Assembly: GCF_004295345.1 (NCBI RefSeq)
Contig: NZ_CP036200.1
Span: forward strand, 3,597,501-3,661,500
DNA length: 64,000 bases
Direction: 5' to 3'
Origin: Shewanella maritima
GTDB taxonomy: Bacteria; Pseudomonadota; Gammaproteobacteria; Enterobacterales; Shewanellaceae
Under the pieces are notes generated by a model. The model did no database searches. It had not been told where the DNA came from and saw only the letters and a list, made by a program, of their open reading frames with translations. The position numbers and the translations under genes are program-made. Shown piece after piece: positions 38,011-48,326 of this stretch (its first letter is position 1; every line of letters begins with the position of its first letter).

Positions 38011-38524
38011 CCAAAGCGACACGCGTCATAACCCAAACCATAGTCGGAGCAGTCAATTTGCGCCTAATTCTCAAGTGGGGCATTTTCAATTAAGTGCCTC
38101 ATTTTTAATGCGCTTTTGTGCCATTAGCTTGTTTACCTTTCTGGTTGTTTGTCTATCCCTCACACTTTGGATGCTACATTCACCAATTCAGCAACACTTC
38201 TCTCATTTCCATTTAGTCAATTTTAGCTACCTTTATTTGGGTTTGAGCCTGGTGATTATAACCTTGGTTACATGTTTTGGAGGCGTTGTGATACGCAGCT
38301 TGTGGTTTTGGCGACTTAGACTTAGTTTGTACGCTAATGGCTCAGTAAAACTTGACGGTGATGATTATCAGTTAATAGGTAAACGTTGGTTATCGCCTAT
38401 GTTAGTAGTGTTTGCTGTTAGATTGGCAAACGAAGAAGCGATTAGGCAAGTTGTGGTTTGGCAGGATATGCTCAGCGACACAAATTATCGGCATCTGTGT
38501 CGCTGGTTGAATCGATATGGTTAA
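37991..38524 (+). CDS. ygfX: YgfX-like membrane protein
   Basis: 177 residues: a polar, His/Asn-rich N-terminus, two transmembrane helices (FCAISLFTFLVVCLSLTLWML and YLYLGLSLVIITLVTCFGGVV) and a cytoplasmic domain ending VVWQDMLSDTNYRHLCRWLNR, which is the YgfX/CptA hallmark. In E. coli it pairs with SdhE; it was once proposed as a toxin (CptA) of a toxin-antitoxin pair, a role that remains disputed. It starts with GTG at 37991, inside the sdhE reading frame, implying coupled translation. Confidence 0.82.
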   Translation: MDVTRHNQSDTRHNPNHSRSSQFAPNSQVGHFQLSASFLMRFCAISLFTFLVVCLSLTLWMLHSPIQQHFSHFHLVNFSYLYLGLSLVIITLVTCFGGVVIRSLWFWRLRLSLYANGSVKLDGDDYQLIGKRWLSPMLVVFAVRLANEEAIRQVVVWQDMLSDTNYRHLCRWLNRYG

Positions 38525-38538
38525 TTTAGTTGTTTTGA

Positions 38539-40152
38539 TCAACGCTCTGGGTTTAGCACTGTTGGCTGAGGGCTAGACTCTTGCTCTGGGTAATCTAGAT
38601 TGTAGTGCAATCCGCGACTTTCTTTACGCTGCATAGCACTGCGAATAATCAACTCAGCAACTTGCACCAGGTTACGCAGCTCAAGCAGGTTGTTGCTGAC
38701 GCGGAAGTTAGAATAATACTCCTGAATTTCCTGTTGAAGCATCATACAGCGGCGCAGTGCTCGTTCTAGGCGTTTATCGGTTCTAACAATCCCTACGTAA
38801 TCCCACATGAATAATCTAAGCTCATGCCAGTTATGGGCGATAACCACTTCTTCATCAGAGTCACTTACCTGACTTTCATCCCAACTAGGTAACTCTGGGT
38901 AGGCAGTAATTTTATGAAGCTGACTCTCAATATCTTGTGATGCCGCGCGAGCAAACACTAAGCACTCAAGCAATGAATTGCTGGCGAGTCGGTTAGCGCC
39001 ATGCAAACCTGTATAGGCGACTTCACCAATGGCATAGAGACCATTAATGTCAGTTTGACCGTGCAGATCTGTCATTACGCCGCCACAGGTATAGTGAGCA
39101 GCAGGCACGACAGGAATAGGGTCTGTGGTGATATCAATACCCAGTTTCAAACAACGTTCATGGATGGTTGGGAAGTGTTTGATGATAAATTCAGGATCTT
39201 TATGGCTAATATCAAGATATAGGCAATCTGCACCCAAGCGCTTCATTTCAAAGTCGATTGCTCGTGCTACGACATCACGTGGGGCAAGCTCAGCGCGCTC
39301 GTCAAATTCAGGCATAAAGCGGGTGCCATCAGGGCGGCGAAGATACGCACCTTCACCTCTTAGTGCTTCGGTAAGCAAGAAGTTTTTGGCATCAGCATGA
39401 TATAAGCAGGTTGGGTGGAATTGATTAAACTCCATGTTGGCGACACGGCATCCTGCGCGCCACGCCATTGCGATGCCATCACCGCTAGCGATATCAGGAT
39501 TAGAGGTATATTGATAAACCTTTGAGCTGCCGCCAGTTGCTAACGCGACGAATTTAGCTGCAACGGTTTCAACGTGTTCTTCATTACGGTTCCACACATA
39601 AGCGCCAAGTACGCGGTTACCAGGGCGGTTTAGTTTACGTGTGGTGATTAAATCAATAGCATTGTAGCGCTCAAGCACTTTAATATTTGGGTGATTTAGC
39701 GCTTGTTGTTGCAGTGTCATCTGCACCGCTTTGCCTGTGGCATCGGCTGAATGGAAAATACGTCTATGGCTGTGACCACCCTCGCGAGTAAGGTGATACG
39801 GCGCAGGCGATTCGTCACCGTCTGTCGCTTCAACTCGGTCAAAATCAACACCGCAATTAATTAACCATTGCATAGAAGCTTTTGCGTTTTCAGCCGTATA
39901 TGTGACCACTTGTTTATCACATAAACCCGCTCCAGCGATTAGGGTGTCATTTACGTGGGATTCAATGGTGTCATCTTCATCAAACACTGAGGCTATGCCG
40001 CCTTGAGCGTAGAATGTAGATCCTTCGGCAAGCGGGCCTTTGGAAAGAAGAATGACTTGGTGTTTTTCAGCTAGATGCAGGGCTAAAGTTAGTCCGGCTG
40101 CGCCGCTACCAATGACTAAAATGTCAGCTTGATGTTCAACTGCTTGTTTCAT
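38539..40152 (-). CDS. nadB: L-aspartate oxidase
   Basis: Flavoenzyme oxidising aspartate to iminoaspartate, first step of NAD synthesis. 537 residues. FAD-binding motif [20 protein letters not shown]; active-site blocks [39 protein letters not shown] and [16 protein letters not shown]-terminal helical domain with [18 protein letters not shown]. Convergent with ygfX (15-base gap) and divergent from rpoE. No terminator is visible in the short gap. Confidence 0.96.
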   Translation of the reverse strand: MKQAVEHQADILVIGSGAAGLTLALHLAEKHQVILLSKGPLAEGSTFYAQGGIASVFDEDDTIESHVNDTLIAGAGLCDKQVVTYTAENAKASMQWLINCGVDFDRVEATDGDESPAPYHLTREGGHSHRRIFHSADATGKAVQMTLQQQALNHPNIKVLERYNAIDLITTRKLNRPGNRVLGAYVWNRNEEHVETVAAKFVALATGGSSKVYQYTSNPDIASGDGIAMAWRAGCRVANMEFNQFHPTCLYHADAKNFLLTEALRGEGAYLRRPDGTRFMPEFDERAELAPRDVVARAIDFEMKRLGADCLYLDISHKDPEFIIKHFPTIHERCLKLGIDITTDPIPVVPAAHYTCGGVMTDLHGQTDINGLYAIGEVAYTGLHGANRLASNSLLECLVFARAASQDIESQLHKITAYPELPSWDESQVSDSDEEVVIAHNWHELRLFMWDYVGIVRTDKRLERALRRCMMLQQEIQEYYSNFRVSNNLLELRNLVQVAELIIRSAMQRKESRGLHYNLDYPEQESSPQPTVLNPER

Positions 40153-40549
40153 CAGGTATCATAGAAGTATTAATCGTCCGTTAATGGTAAAACAAAACGA
40201 CTTTTAAAGGTATACAATCAGGTGATATTGTGAGACACAATCGCAGATAATCCCGGCGCTGAAAAGGGTGTAGCATTTTTGATGTAAGCGTTAGCCCATG
40301 AATCAGTTACTAGAAAAGGGCATTTCTCTTGCTCAATGTATTTCCCATTGACTCTTTCATTCGCTTTAATTTCAGGTTTTTTCTGGTTGTTGTTTTTAGC
40401 CTTTTTATAAAAAGGTATTAAACGAGCAAGCAGTGCTAAAGAAGCAGACTTAAAAGAAAAAGAGGCCTTAGAGATACCATCATAAAATGCTGCAGGTCTC
40501 ATTTATCATGCTTGGTTAGCACAAAATAAAAAATTTTTAATATTTTTTC

Positions 40550-40576
40550 GAACTTTTTTCACACAGCTGAGTCTAT
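40550..40576 (+). promoter_or_regulatory. sigma-E autoregulated promoter of rpoE
   Basis: GAACTT at 40550-40555, a 15-base spacer, then GTCTAT at 40571-40576, closely matching the sigma-E consensus GGAACTT-N15/16-GTCTAA. It lies about 75 bases upstream of the rpoE start, as expected for self-activation. The 500-base nadB–rpoE gap holds no credible gene besides this. Confidence 0.75.
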
Positions 40577-40652
40577 TTATGTGAACGCTAATAGTGAACG
40601 TGATTCGAGCGACATAAAGATCAGTGATCAGATTTAGGAGTAGTCGGCTCGG

Positions 40653-41231
40653 ATGAGTGGACAATATAGTGACCAACAATTAGTTGAGAAAGTACAGCAA
40701 GGCGATAAAAACGCGTTCAACCTGTTAGTTCTAAAGTACCAAAACAAGGTGATGAGTTTGATTTCTCGGTATGTGAGAAACCAAGCGGATGTGTCAGATG
40801 TGACGCAGGAAGCATTCATCAAGGCGTATCGTGCTTTAGCTAATTTTAGAGGTGATAGTGCTTTTTATACCTGGCTATACCGAATAGCAGTGAACACTGC
40901 TAAGAACCATCTAACATCGCAAGGGCGTAAAGCACCTGCAAACGATGTCGATGTAGAAGACGCAGAATTTTACGATGGTAATGACGCACTTAAAGAGTTC
41001 GCATCACCAGAGCGAGTGTTACTAAAGGACGAAATGAGCAGCGTGATTTTTTCGACCTTAGAAACACTACCTGAAGAATTGAAAATGGCCATTACGTTAC
41101 GTGAACTTGATGGTATGAGTTATGAAGATATTGCTAACGTAATGGAGTGCCCTGTAGGCACTGTACGTTCGCGAATTTTTAGAGCACGTGAAGCCATTGA
41201 TAAACAGCTGCAACCTTTACTTGAAAGATAG
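40653..41231 (+). CDS. rpoE: envelope-stress sigma factor RpoE (sigma-E)
   Basis: ECF sigma factor of 192 residues. Region 2 includes YQNKVMSLISRYVRNQADVSDVTQEAFIKAYRAL and the aromatic -10 recognition segment FYTWLYRIAVNTAKNHL. Region 4 has LRELDGMSYEDIANVMECPVGTVRSRIFRAREAI. It directs transcription of outer-membrane repair genes. First gene of the rpoE-rseA-rseB run, with its own sigma-E promoter upstream. Confidence 0.97.
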   Translation: MSGQYSDQQLVEKVQQGDKNAFNLLVLKYQNKVMSLISRYVRNQADVSDVTQEAFIKAYRALANFRGDSAFYTWLYRIAVNTAKNHLTSQGRKAPANDVDVEDAEFYDGNDALKEFASPERVLLKDEMSSVIFSTLETLPEELKMAITLRELDGMSYEDIANVMECPVGTVRSRIFRAREAIDKQLQPLLER

Positions 41232-41281
41232 TAGTTGTAGTTAACAACGTAAATTAGCCTGAAATAACCATAGGGTAAATA

Positions 41282-41872
41282 ATGCTTAAGACGAATCAAG
41301 AGTGGATTTCTGAAGTTGTAGACGGCGAAGCCGATGAGCAAGCAATTGCGGCGCTCGCTTCAGATCCTGACACACATGAGCAATGGCAACGTTATCACAT
41401 GATTGGCGATGCAATGCGCGGTGAGTTACCTGAAAAAATTGATTTAGACTTAACTGCAAATATCTTTGCAGCTATTGAGCAAGAGCCAACAATCGTTGCA
41501 CCTCAAGCTAGTGCACCTGAGCAACCAAGTGTTGAGCAAGTAGCGACTAAACCAAACAATGTAGTGTCACTTTTTAAGCAGTTTGGTCAATATGCCATTG
41601 CTGCAAGTGTTGCATTAGTTGCCATCATTGGTGTGCAAAACTATCAAACACCAGCAGATGCTGAGTCACCTCTGCCTGTATTAAACACTCGCCCGCTAGT
41701 GGGTAGTGTATCGCCAGTAAGCTTACAAACTGGTCCAGTACAAAGTGTAGCTGAGCAGCAAAATGAGAATATGATGGAGCAGCGTCGCCGCGTTAATGCT
41801 TACATTCAAGATCATATGCTACAGCAACGTTTAAACCCAAGTGTTGTTAACTCAGCGCAGGATAAGCAATAA
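41282..41872 (+). CDS. rseA: anti-sigma-E factor RseA
   Basis: 196 residues. The cytoplasmic N-terminal sigma-binding domain (WISEVVDGEADEQAIAAL…WQRYHMIGDAMRGE) is followed by one transmembrane helix (FGQYAIAASVALVAIIGVQ, about residues 100-118) and a periplasmic tail ending in a Gln/Met-rich segment (RVNAYIQDHMLQQRLNP). It holds sigma-E at the membrane until DegS and RseP cleave it. It follows rpoE by about 50 bases. Confidence 0.94.
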   Translation: MLKTNQEWISEVVDGEADEQAIAALASDPDTHEQWQRYHMIGDAMRGELPEKIDLDLTANIFAAIEQEPTIVAPQASAPEQPSVEQVATKPNNVVSLFKQFGQYAIAASVALVAIIGVQNYQTPADAESPLPVLNTRPLVGSVSPVSLQTGPVQSVAEQQNENMMEQRRRVNAYIQDHMLQQRLNPSVVNSAQDKQ

Positions 41873-41910
41873 TTAGATAAATTCGTTTATCGCATCATCA
41901 AGGAGTTAGC

Positions 41911-42843
41911 TTGCGCGTTTTCCTGCTAGCACTGCTATTCATCTCTTGTTCTTCATTGGCAAATGAAGATATTCCCGCAAAAGCATGGCTCGACAAAATG
42001 AGCCATGCCCTGCAAGAGCAACAATTCAAAGCATCAATTATTCAGCTGCAATCCAACCATATTCGCCCTTTGGTGTATATCCACGGCATAGTTGAAGATA
42101 AACCTGTGGCATTTCTTGAATACCTTAATGGTCCGCCTAAAAATGCCGTACGAGTAGAAGATCAAGTAACCTTTATTGAACACGACCAGCCGCCTTATAG
42201 TGTGCGCTCACCGCGTATCCAAGGGGTTTGGCCAATGGCGTTGGCGGCAAGTCCTGAGCGGCTTGCTCAAGGCTACGAGTTTGTCCTTGGGGGTCGCAGT
42301 CGTATTGCAGGGCGACCAGGGCAAATGATCCGTTTAATTGCTAAAGATGACTATCGTTATGATGCTCAGGTTTGGGTCGATATGGCGACCTACTTACCAC
42401 TGCGTTTTGATATTGTTAATCGTGATAAGCAATTGCTAGAGCAAATGATGGTAATTGAGCTTATTGAGCTTGATGAGCCTGCAAGTATTCTAGTTGAAGC
42501 CTATAAGCAAGAATGGCCGCCAGTAATGAATTTGGCTGAGCGTAATCAAGCGCAAAATTGGCAATTTAACTGGCTGCCACAAGGCTTTGAAATGTTGGTT
42601 AAAGACAATCATCGCTTAATTGGTTCGCAAGAGCAGGTTGAATATATTGCATTGAGTGACGGGCTTACTAATGTGTCAGTGTACGTTACGCTAGCAAAGG
42701 AAAGTCCCATGCCTGAAGAGCTAGTGACCCGCAACGGCTTATCTATGGTGACAGAGGTTGTCGGGAATGCTGAAGTAGTTGTGGTAGGTAAAATGCCTGC
42801 TGAATCACTGCAAAAAATCGCTCGTAGTCTTGTGTTGCAATAG
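41911..42843 (+). CDS. rseB: sigma-E regulator RseB
   Basis: 310-residue periplasmic protein that binds the RseA tail and protects it from DegS. A signal peptide (RVFLLALLFISCSSLAN) precedes two domains: an N-terminal LolA-like half (QQFKASIIQLQSNHIRPLVYIHGIVEDKP…YLNGPPKNAVR) and a smaller C-terminal half (WQFNWLPQGFEML). It starts with TTG at 41911, supported by AGGAG five bases before it. Followed by a terminator rather than running on to rseC. Confidence 0.94.
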   Translation: MRVFLLALLFISCSSLANEDIPAKAWLDKMSHALQEQQFKASIIQLQSNHIRPLVYIHGIVEDKPVAFLEYLNGPPKNAVRVEDQVTFIEHDQPPYSVRSPRIQGVWPMALAASPERLAQGYEFVLGGRSRIAGRPGQMIRLIAKDDYRYDAQVWVDMATYLPLRFDIVNRDKQLLEQMMVIELIELDEPASILVEAYKQEWPPVMNLAERNQAQNWQFNWLPQGFEMLVKDNHRLIGSQEQVEYIALSDGLTNVSVYVTLAKESPMPEELVTRNGLSMVTEVVGNAEVVVVGKMPAESLQKIARSLVLQ

Positions 42844-42887
42844 AAAGTTATTATAAAAACTTGCTCTAAAATATAGTCACTACAATC

Positions 42888-42917
42888 AAAACCGCATCCA
42901 ACTCTGATGCGGTTTTT
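42888..42917 (+). terminator. terminator between rseB and rseC
   Basis: Perfect stem AAAACCGCATC (42888-42898) with GATGCGGTTTT (42906-42916), then more T. It separates rpoE-rseAB from rseC. Confidence 0.9.
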
Positions 42918-42981
42918 GTTTATCTATGCAGCATATCTAATGTAAAATCACTCTTAACCTTGCCACTGTCTACCAGTTTAT

Positions 42982-43524
42982 ATGAGCGATAACCAGCCAC
43001 ACCTTGATAAATTAAAGCAACCCACTCAGCCGTCACAGCCGGGCTGTGATGATGTTGCTGTGATGGAGGAGCTTGCCCATGTGCTGGCTTATCAAAATGG
43101 CTGGGCTCAAGTTGAAGTGCAAATTAAAAGTGCATGTAACCACTGCTCAAACCAAGACAACTGCGGCACATCAACCATAGCTAAAGCATTTTCGGTTAAA
43201 ACCCAGCAGTTTTCTATCGCATCTAAGCAGCCATGTCAGCCCGGTGACATGCTAAAAATTGCCTTACCAGAGAGCGTAGTGATTAAGTCGGCAGCGCTGG
43301 TCTACTTGCTGCCATTATTTGGTTTACTCGGCTTTGGTTTGCTTGGTCAATTTTTGGCGCAATTAGCTCAGTTTAACCCTGATGTAGCCGCCATGTTGTT
43401 TGGTTTTGCTGGTGGCTTTATTAGTTGGCTAGGGGCTAAACGTATTGCTAAGCGTGTTGAAGCTCATGCTCAACCCGTTATCGTGCAGTATTTAGGGCAA
43501 AGACTCAGCACACCCACAGCCTAA
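42982..43524 (+). CDS. rseC: RseC/MucC-type membrane protein
   Basis: 180 residues. The N-terminal cytoplasmic part carries a cysteine cluster SACNHCSNQDNCGTS (C-x2-C-x5-C), which may bind a metal or Fe-S cluster. Two transmembrane helices follow (AALVYLLPLFGLLGFGLLGQFLA and AAMLFGFAGGFISWLGAKRIA). RseC is linked to SoxR reduction and to sigma-E regulation. Because a terminator lies between it and rseB, it must have its own promoter within about 60 bases upstream or rely on read-through. Confidence 0.9.
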   Translation: MSDNQPHLDKLKQPTQPSQPGCDDVAVMEELAHVLAYQNGWAQVEVQIKSACNHCSNQDNCGTSTIAKAFSVKTQQFSIASKQPCQPGDMLKIALPESVVIKSAALVYLLPLFGLLGFGLLGQFLAQLAQFNPDVAAMLFGFAGGFISWLGAKRIAKRVEAHAQPVIVQYLGQRLSTPTA

Positions 43525-43648
43525 TCTCGTTTATTCACGGGCACTCAATGCTCGCAAAGTGTGAATCTGATTGGTATTCGTTTAGTGATCAGGTACAATT
43601 TGCAACCTTGTCTATTAATCACAATAAGTAGTTATTCACAGCAGCAGA

Positions 43649-45439
43649 ATGAAACACATTAGAAACTTTTCAATTATCGCCCATATCGACCATGGTAAAT
43701 CTACCTTATCCGATCGTCTTATTCAGGTATGTGGCGGTTTATCAGACCGTGAAATGGCTGCGCAAGTTCTTGATTCAATGGATCTTGAACGTGAGCGTGG
43801 TATTACCATTAAAGCGCAAAGTGTGACACTTGATTACCATGCGAAAGACGGTAATACCTACCAGTTAAACTTTATTGATACTCCAGGTCACGTTGACTTT
43901 TCTTATGAGGTTTCTCGCTCACTGGCTGCCTGTGAAGGTGCATTACTTGTTGTTGATGCTGGTCAAGGCGTAGAAGCGCAAACGCTAGCTAACTGTTATA
44001 CAGCATTAGAGATGGACTTAGATGTGGTACCGGTTTTAAACAAAATCGACCTGCCACAAGCTGAGCCTGAACGTGTTGCTGCTGAAATTGAAGACATTGT
44101 TGGTATTGATGCAATGGACGCGGTGCGCTGCTCTGCCAAAACCGGTATCGGTGTTGACGATGTGTTGGAAGAAATTGTAGCTAAAATCCCTGCCCCAGAA
44201 GGTGATGAGGACGCGCCGCTACAAGCTTTGATTATTGACTCTTGGTTTGACTCATATCTAGGTGTTGTCTCACTTGTGCGTATTAAGCACGGCGTGCTGA
44301 AAAAAGGCGAGAAATTTAAGGTTATGTCTACAGGTCAAAGCTACAGTGCTGACCGTGTGGGTATTTTTACCCCTAAACAAACCGATACACCTGAACTACG
44401 CGCTGGCGAAGTAGGTTTTGTGATTTCTGGTATTAAAGAAATTCACGGCGCACCTGTAGGTGATACCTTAACCCACGCGAAAAATGGCGCTGAAGAGCCG
44501 CTGCCGGGCTTCCAAAAGGTAACGCCACAGGTATACGCGGGCGTATTCCCTATTTCGACTGATGATTACGAAAGTTTCCGTGAAGCGCTTAACAAATTAA
44601 GCCTTAACGATGCATCATTATTCTTCGAGCCAGAAACCTCTGGCGCACTAGGCTTTGGTTTCCGCGTTGGTTACCTTGGTCTGTTGCACATGGAGATCAT
44701 TCAAGAGCGTCTAGAGCGTGAGTACAACCTTGATTTGATCACCACTGCACCAACGGTAGTGTATGAAGTAATGATGACCAATGGTGAAGTGGTGTATGTC
44801 GATAACCCATCAGACTTGCCGCCACTGAACAATATTGAAGAGCTTCGTGAGCCGATTGTAGAAGCTAATATCTTGGTGCCTAAAGAGTACCTAGGTAATG
44901 TTATTACCTTGTGTGTTGAGAAACGTGGTGTACAAACCAACATGGTTTATCACGGCAACCAAGTGGCAATTACATATCACCTGCCAATGGCTGAAGTGGT
45001 AATGGACTTCTTCGATCGCTTGAAATCAACCAGTCGTGGTTATGCTTCACTTGAGTATAACTTCATCCGCTTTGAAGAAGCTGACATGGTGCGTTTAGAT
45101 ATCTTAATTAATGGCGACCGTGTTGATGCATTGGCGATGATTATTCACCGCAGTAACATTCGTCACCGAGGTCTAGCACTAGTTGAAAAGATGAAAGAGC
45201 TTATTCCAAGACAGATGTTTGATATTGCGGTTCAAGCAGCTGTTGGCAGCCAAATTATTGCGCGTTCTACCATTAAAGCACTACGTAAAGACGTAACTGC
45301 TAAGTGTTACGGTGGTGACGTATCGCGTAAGAAGAAACTGCTAGCTAAGCAGAAAGAAGGTAAAAAACGCATGAAGTCTGTAGGTAATGTTGAAGTACCT
45401 CAAGAAGCCTTCCTTGCGGTATTGAAACTGAATGATTAA
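43649..45439 (+). CDS. lepA: elongation factor 4 (LepA)
   Basis: Ribosome-associated GTPase of 596 residues. The G1 motif is [15 protein letters not shown], switch [10 protein letters not shown] and G4 NKIDLP. EF-G-like domains and the LepA-specific C-terminal domain ([20 protein letters not shown]) follow. It promotes back-translocation or initiation under stress. Followed by lepB, as in most proteobacteria, after about 195 bases with a possible attenuating hairpin. Confidence 0.97.
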   Translation: MKHIRNFSIIAHIDHGKSTLSDRLIQVCGGLSDREMAAQVLDSMDLERERGITIKAQSVTLDYHAKDGNTYQLNFIDTPGHVDFSYEVSRSLAACEGALLVVDAGQGVEAQTLANCYTALEMDLDVVPVLNKIDLPQAEPERVAAEIEDIVGIDAMDAVRCSAKTGIGVDDVLEEIVAKIPAPEGDEDAPLQALIIDSWFDSYLGVVSLVRIKHGVLKKGEKFKVMSTGQSYSADRVGIFTPKQTDTPELRAGEVGFVISGIKEIHGAPVGDTLTHAKNGAEEPLPGFQKVTPQVYAGVFPISTDDYESFREALNKLSLNDASLFFEPETSGALGFGFRVGYLGLLHMEIIQERLEREYNLDLITTAPTVVYEVMMTNGEVVYVDNPSDLPPLNNIEELREPIVEANILVPKEYLGNVITLCVEKRGVQTNMVYHGNQVAITYHLPMAEVVMDFFDRLKSTSRGYASLEYNFIRFEEADMVRLDILINGDRVDALAMIIHRSNIRHRGLALVEKMKELIPRQMFDIAVQAAVGSQIIARSTIKALRKDVTAKCYGGDVSRKKKLLAKQKEGKKRMKSVGNVEVPQEAFLAVLKLND

Positions 45440-45470
45440 GAGAAATTAATTGTTGAGTATTCAATGTGAT

Positions 45471-45491
45471 AACGCCGCATATTGCGGCGTT
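45471..45491 (+). terminator. hairpin between lepA and lepB, probable weak terminator
   Basis: Perfect 9-bp stem AACGCCGCA (45471-45479) with TGCGGCGTT (45483-45491), TAT loop, followed by GTCGTTATT rather than a clean T run; termination may be partial. Confidence 0.55.
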
Positions 45492-45635
45492 GTCGTTATT
45501 AAGGTATTGATAGCAATATAATGTAACACTCAATTGCTGGGGTATCAGACAAGCTGCTGCATACTAAAGCAACTAAGCAGGGGCGTGTGCCCATACATAC
45601 CTTGTATTTAATTACACCTTGGAGTTAAACCAGCA

Positions 45636-46550
45636 ATGGCAGCCCATTTTTCGTTAATTCTTGTTTTGGTTACTGTGATCAGCGGCCTGATTTGGCTTGT
45701 TGATGTTATCTTTTTTGCACCAAAACGTCGTGAAAATCTAGAAATCGCTCAGGCAAGTGGTGCAACCCTGTCAGAAGAAGAAATTGACAAAATCACTCGT
45801 GAACCTGTAGTTGTTGAAACCGCACACGCGATTTTCCCCGTTATCGCCTTTGTAATGATTTTGCGCTCATTCATTTATGAACCGTTTCAAATCCCATCAG
45901 GGTCGATGAAACCAACCTTACTTGTTGGTGATTTTATTCTGGTAGAAAAGTTTAGCTATGGCCTGCGCGACCCAATTTGGCGCACTAAGCTGGTTGAAAC
46001 GGGTGAGCCTGAACGTGGTGACACATTCGTGTTCAAGTACCCAGAAAATCCAAGCATTGACTATATTAAACGTGTTGTTGGCCTTCCGGGCGACAAAGTG
46101 GTTTATCGTAACAAGCAGCTGTGGATTAAGCCTGCATGTGATGACAGCGGCAACTGCCCTGAAATGCAGCGCGTTGAGCTGACCAAAGTAAATGAAGGTG
46201 AGTTTACTCAACAAGGTCGCCCACTGGTGCGCTTAACTGAGCAGTTAGGCGACGTTGAGCATGACATTTTAATTAACCCTGCAAAGCCTGATTATCGCCA
46301 GCATTTCTACCAGCAGCCAGGGCTTAGCAATACCGAGTTTTACGTGCCAGAAGGTCACTACTTTGCTGTGGGCGATAACCGCGATAACAGTACTGATAGC
46401 CGTTTTTGGGGCTTTGTGCCAGAGGCTAACCTAGTAGGTAAAGCCGTGGCAATTTGGATTAGTTTTGAGTTTGAACGTACAGAAGATGATTGGTTACCAA
46501 CTTGGGTACCAACAGGTGTGCGCTTTGAACGTGTAGGTGGCATTGTTTAA
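45636..46550 (+). CDS. lepB: signal peptidase I
   Basis: 304-residue membrane serine protease that removes signal peptides. Two N-terminal transmembrane helices flank a short cytoplasmic loop. The catalytic Ser is in [21 protein letters not shown] and the general-base Lys in [29 protein letters not shown] is the conserved box E. GGAG precedes the ATG by about 11 bases. Its stop overlaps the start of rnc by one base (TAATG). Confidence 0.97.
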   Translation: MAAHFSLILVLVTVISGLIWLVDVIFFAPKRRENLEIAQASGATLSEEEIDKITREPVVVETAHAIFPVIAFVMILRSFIYEPFQIPSGSMKPTLLVGDFILVEKFSYGLRDPIWRTKLVETGEPERGDTFVFKYPENPSIDYIKRVVGLPGDKVVYRNKQLWIKPACDDSGNCPEMQRVELTKVNEGEFTQQGRPLVRLTEQLGDVEHDILINPAKPDYRQHFYQQPGLSNTEFYVPEGHYFAVGDNRDNSTDSRFWGFVPEANLVGKAVAIWISFEFERTEDDWLPTWVPTGVRFERVGGIV

Positions 46551-47230
46551 TGGAACCAATTAAGAATTTATCGAGATTAAGTCGTACCCTTGGGTATGGG
46601 TTTTCTAATATCGATTTATTAAAGCAAGCGTTAACCCATCGCAGTGCTTCGAACAAGCACAATGAGCGCCTAGAGTTTTTAGGCGATGCTATATTGCAGG
46701 TAGTTATTTCAGATGCGCTTTATCATCAGTTCCCTAAAGTCACAGAAGGCGACTTGAGCCGCATGCGCTCAACCTTAGTGAAAGGCGAAACCCTCACTGA
46801 AATCGCTAAAGAGTTTAACTTGGGTGATTACCTATTTTTAGGGCCTGGTGAGCTTAAAAGTGGTGGCTTCCGCCGAGAATCAATTCTAGCTGATGCAGTT
46901 GAAGCTGTGATTGGTGCCATGTACCTAGATGCTGATATTGATACCTGCCGCAAGTTATTACTGAATTGGTACAAAAAGCGCTTGCAAGAGATCAAGCCTG
47001 GGGTAAATCAAAAAGACCCTAAGACTTTGCTGCAAGAGCATTTGCAAGGATTTAAAAAGCCGCTGCCTGAGTATCAGGTAGTGAACGTACAAGGTGAGGC
47101 CCATAACCAAACCTTTACCGTAGAGTGTCGAGTACAAGAGTTAGATGGTGCTGTGACAGGGATTGCCAGTTCGCGTCGTAAAGCAGAGCAGTTAGCTGCT
47201 GCGCAAGTATTGGAGAAAATCAAGTCATGA
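46550..47230 (+). CDS. rnc: ribonuclease III
   Basis: Double-strand-specific endonuclease for rRNA and mRNA processing; 226 residues. The signature [21 protein letters not shown] carries the acidic catalytic residues, and [18 protein letters not shown] holds the second set. The C-terminal double-stranded RNA-binding domain begins near [12 protein letters not shown]. Overlaps lepB by one base and era by four, a tightly coupled operon. Confidence 0.97.
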   Translation: MEPIKNLSRLSRTLGYGFSNIDLLKQALTHRSASNKHNERLEFLGDAILQVVISDALYHQFPKVTEGDLSRMRSTLVKGETLTEIAKEFNLGDYLFLGPGELKSGGFRRESILADAVEAVIGAMYLDADIDTCRKLLLNWYKKRLQEIKPGVNQKDPKTLLQEHLQGFKKPLPEYQVVNVQGEAHNQTFTVECRVQELDGAVTGIASSRRKAEQLAAAQVLEKIKS

Positions 47231-48300
47231 GCAAGCAAGATAGCAAGCATCTAGAACATCAGAATCAAGACGACACTTTTGGGCATGAACAGCATCAACA
47301 AGACATGTCGGCTGAAGCTGAGCATGTAGGCCAAGAGCCTAGCCTTGATGAGCTGTTGGCGCAAATGAACAGTGCTCGTCCAGCAGCTGGCGCTGACTAT
47401 GAAACTACCCATTGCGGTATGGTTGCCATTGTTGGTCGCCCAAATGTGGGTAAATCAACTTTGCTTAACAAACTGCTTGGGCAAAAAATCAGTATCACTT
47501 CGAAAAAGCCACAAACGACTCGCCATCGTATTATGGGTATTCATAGTGATGGCCCTAAGCAAATTGTGTTTGTGGATACACCAGGCCTGCATATTGAAGA
47601 AAAGCGCGCCATTAACCGCTTGATGAACCGCGCCGCTGCTAGCTCGCTCGCTGATGTGTCTATGGTCATTTTTGTTGTTGATGGCATGAACTGGACTGAA
47701 GATGATGAGATGGTGCTAAAGAAGCTATCTCACCGTAATGATGACCGTAAAATTGTGTTGGCAATCAACAAGGTAGATGAAATTAAGGATAAAGAAGCCT
47801 TATTCCCGCACCTAGAAAAGCTTGGTAATAAGTTTGATTTTGATGAAATCTTGCCAATTTCAGCAAGCAAAGGTACCAATGTGCAGCGCATTTTAGATTT
47901 GGCGCAAGCCTCATTGCCTGAAGGGCCGTTTTACTTCCCAGAAGATTACGTTACTGATCGCTCGCAGCGTTTTATGGCCTCTGAGATCGTTCGCGAAAAG
48001 CTAATGCGCTTTTTAGGTGACGAGCTGCCATACGATGCCACGGTTGAAATCGAGCAATTTAAGATGATGGAAAATGGCGTTTATCAAATCAATGCACTCG
48101 TGTTGGTAGAGCGTAAAGGCCAAAAGCGCATGGTGATTGGTAACAAGGGCGAGCGTATTCGCACTATTGCCACACAAGCCCGCCTTGATATGGAAGAGCT
48201 GTTTGACAACAAGGTCTTCTTAGAGGTGTGGGTTAAAGTTAAATCTGGCTGGGCAGATGATGAGCGCGCCCTAAGAAGTCTTGGCTATGGTGAAGACTAG
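47227..48300 (+). CDS. era: GTPase Era with long N-terminal extension
   Basis: Assembly GTPase for the 30S subunit. The core starts near residue 62 with [21 protein letters not shown] (G1), DTPGLH (G3) and NKVDEI (G4), and ends with a KH domain ([29 protein letters not shown]). At 357 residues it exceeds the usual ~300; the extra ~55 N-terminal residues are Gln/His/Glu/Asp-rich and look disordered. The start is fixed by the ATGA overlap with rnc. An internal start is possible but no better ribosome-binding site is obvious. Confidence 0.95.
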   Translation: MSKQDSKHLEHQNQDDTFGHEQHQQDMSAEAEHVGQEPSLDELLAQMNSARPAAGADYETTHCGMVAIVGRPNVGKSTLLNKLLGQKISITSKKPQTTRHRIMGIHSDGPKQIVFVDTPGLHIEEKRAINRLMNRAAASSLADVSMVIFVVDGMNWTEDDEMVLKKLSHRNDDRKIVLAINKVDEIKDKEALFPHLEKLGNKFDFDEILPISASKGTNVQRILDLAQASLPEGPFYFPEDYVTDRSQRFMASEIVREKLMRFLGDELPYDATVEIEQFKMMENGVYQINALVLVERKGQKRMVIGNKGERIRTIATQARLDMEELFDNKVFLEVWVKVKSGWADDERALRSLGYGED

Positions 48301-48326
48301 CCAGGCTTTATTGAGTAAATAAGTCG

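Noticed and set aside
40218..40502. Minus-strand 94-codon frame between nadB and rpoE
   Set aside because: It has an ATG but no ribosome-binding site, unconvincing composition and no family resemblance. It overlaps none of its neighbours but also shows no sign of coding selection.
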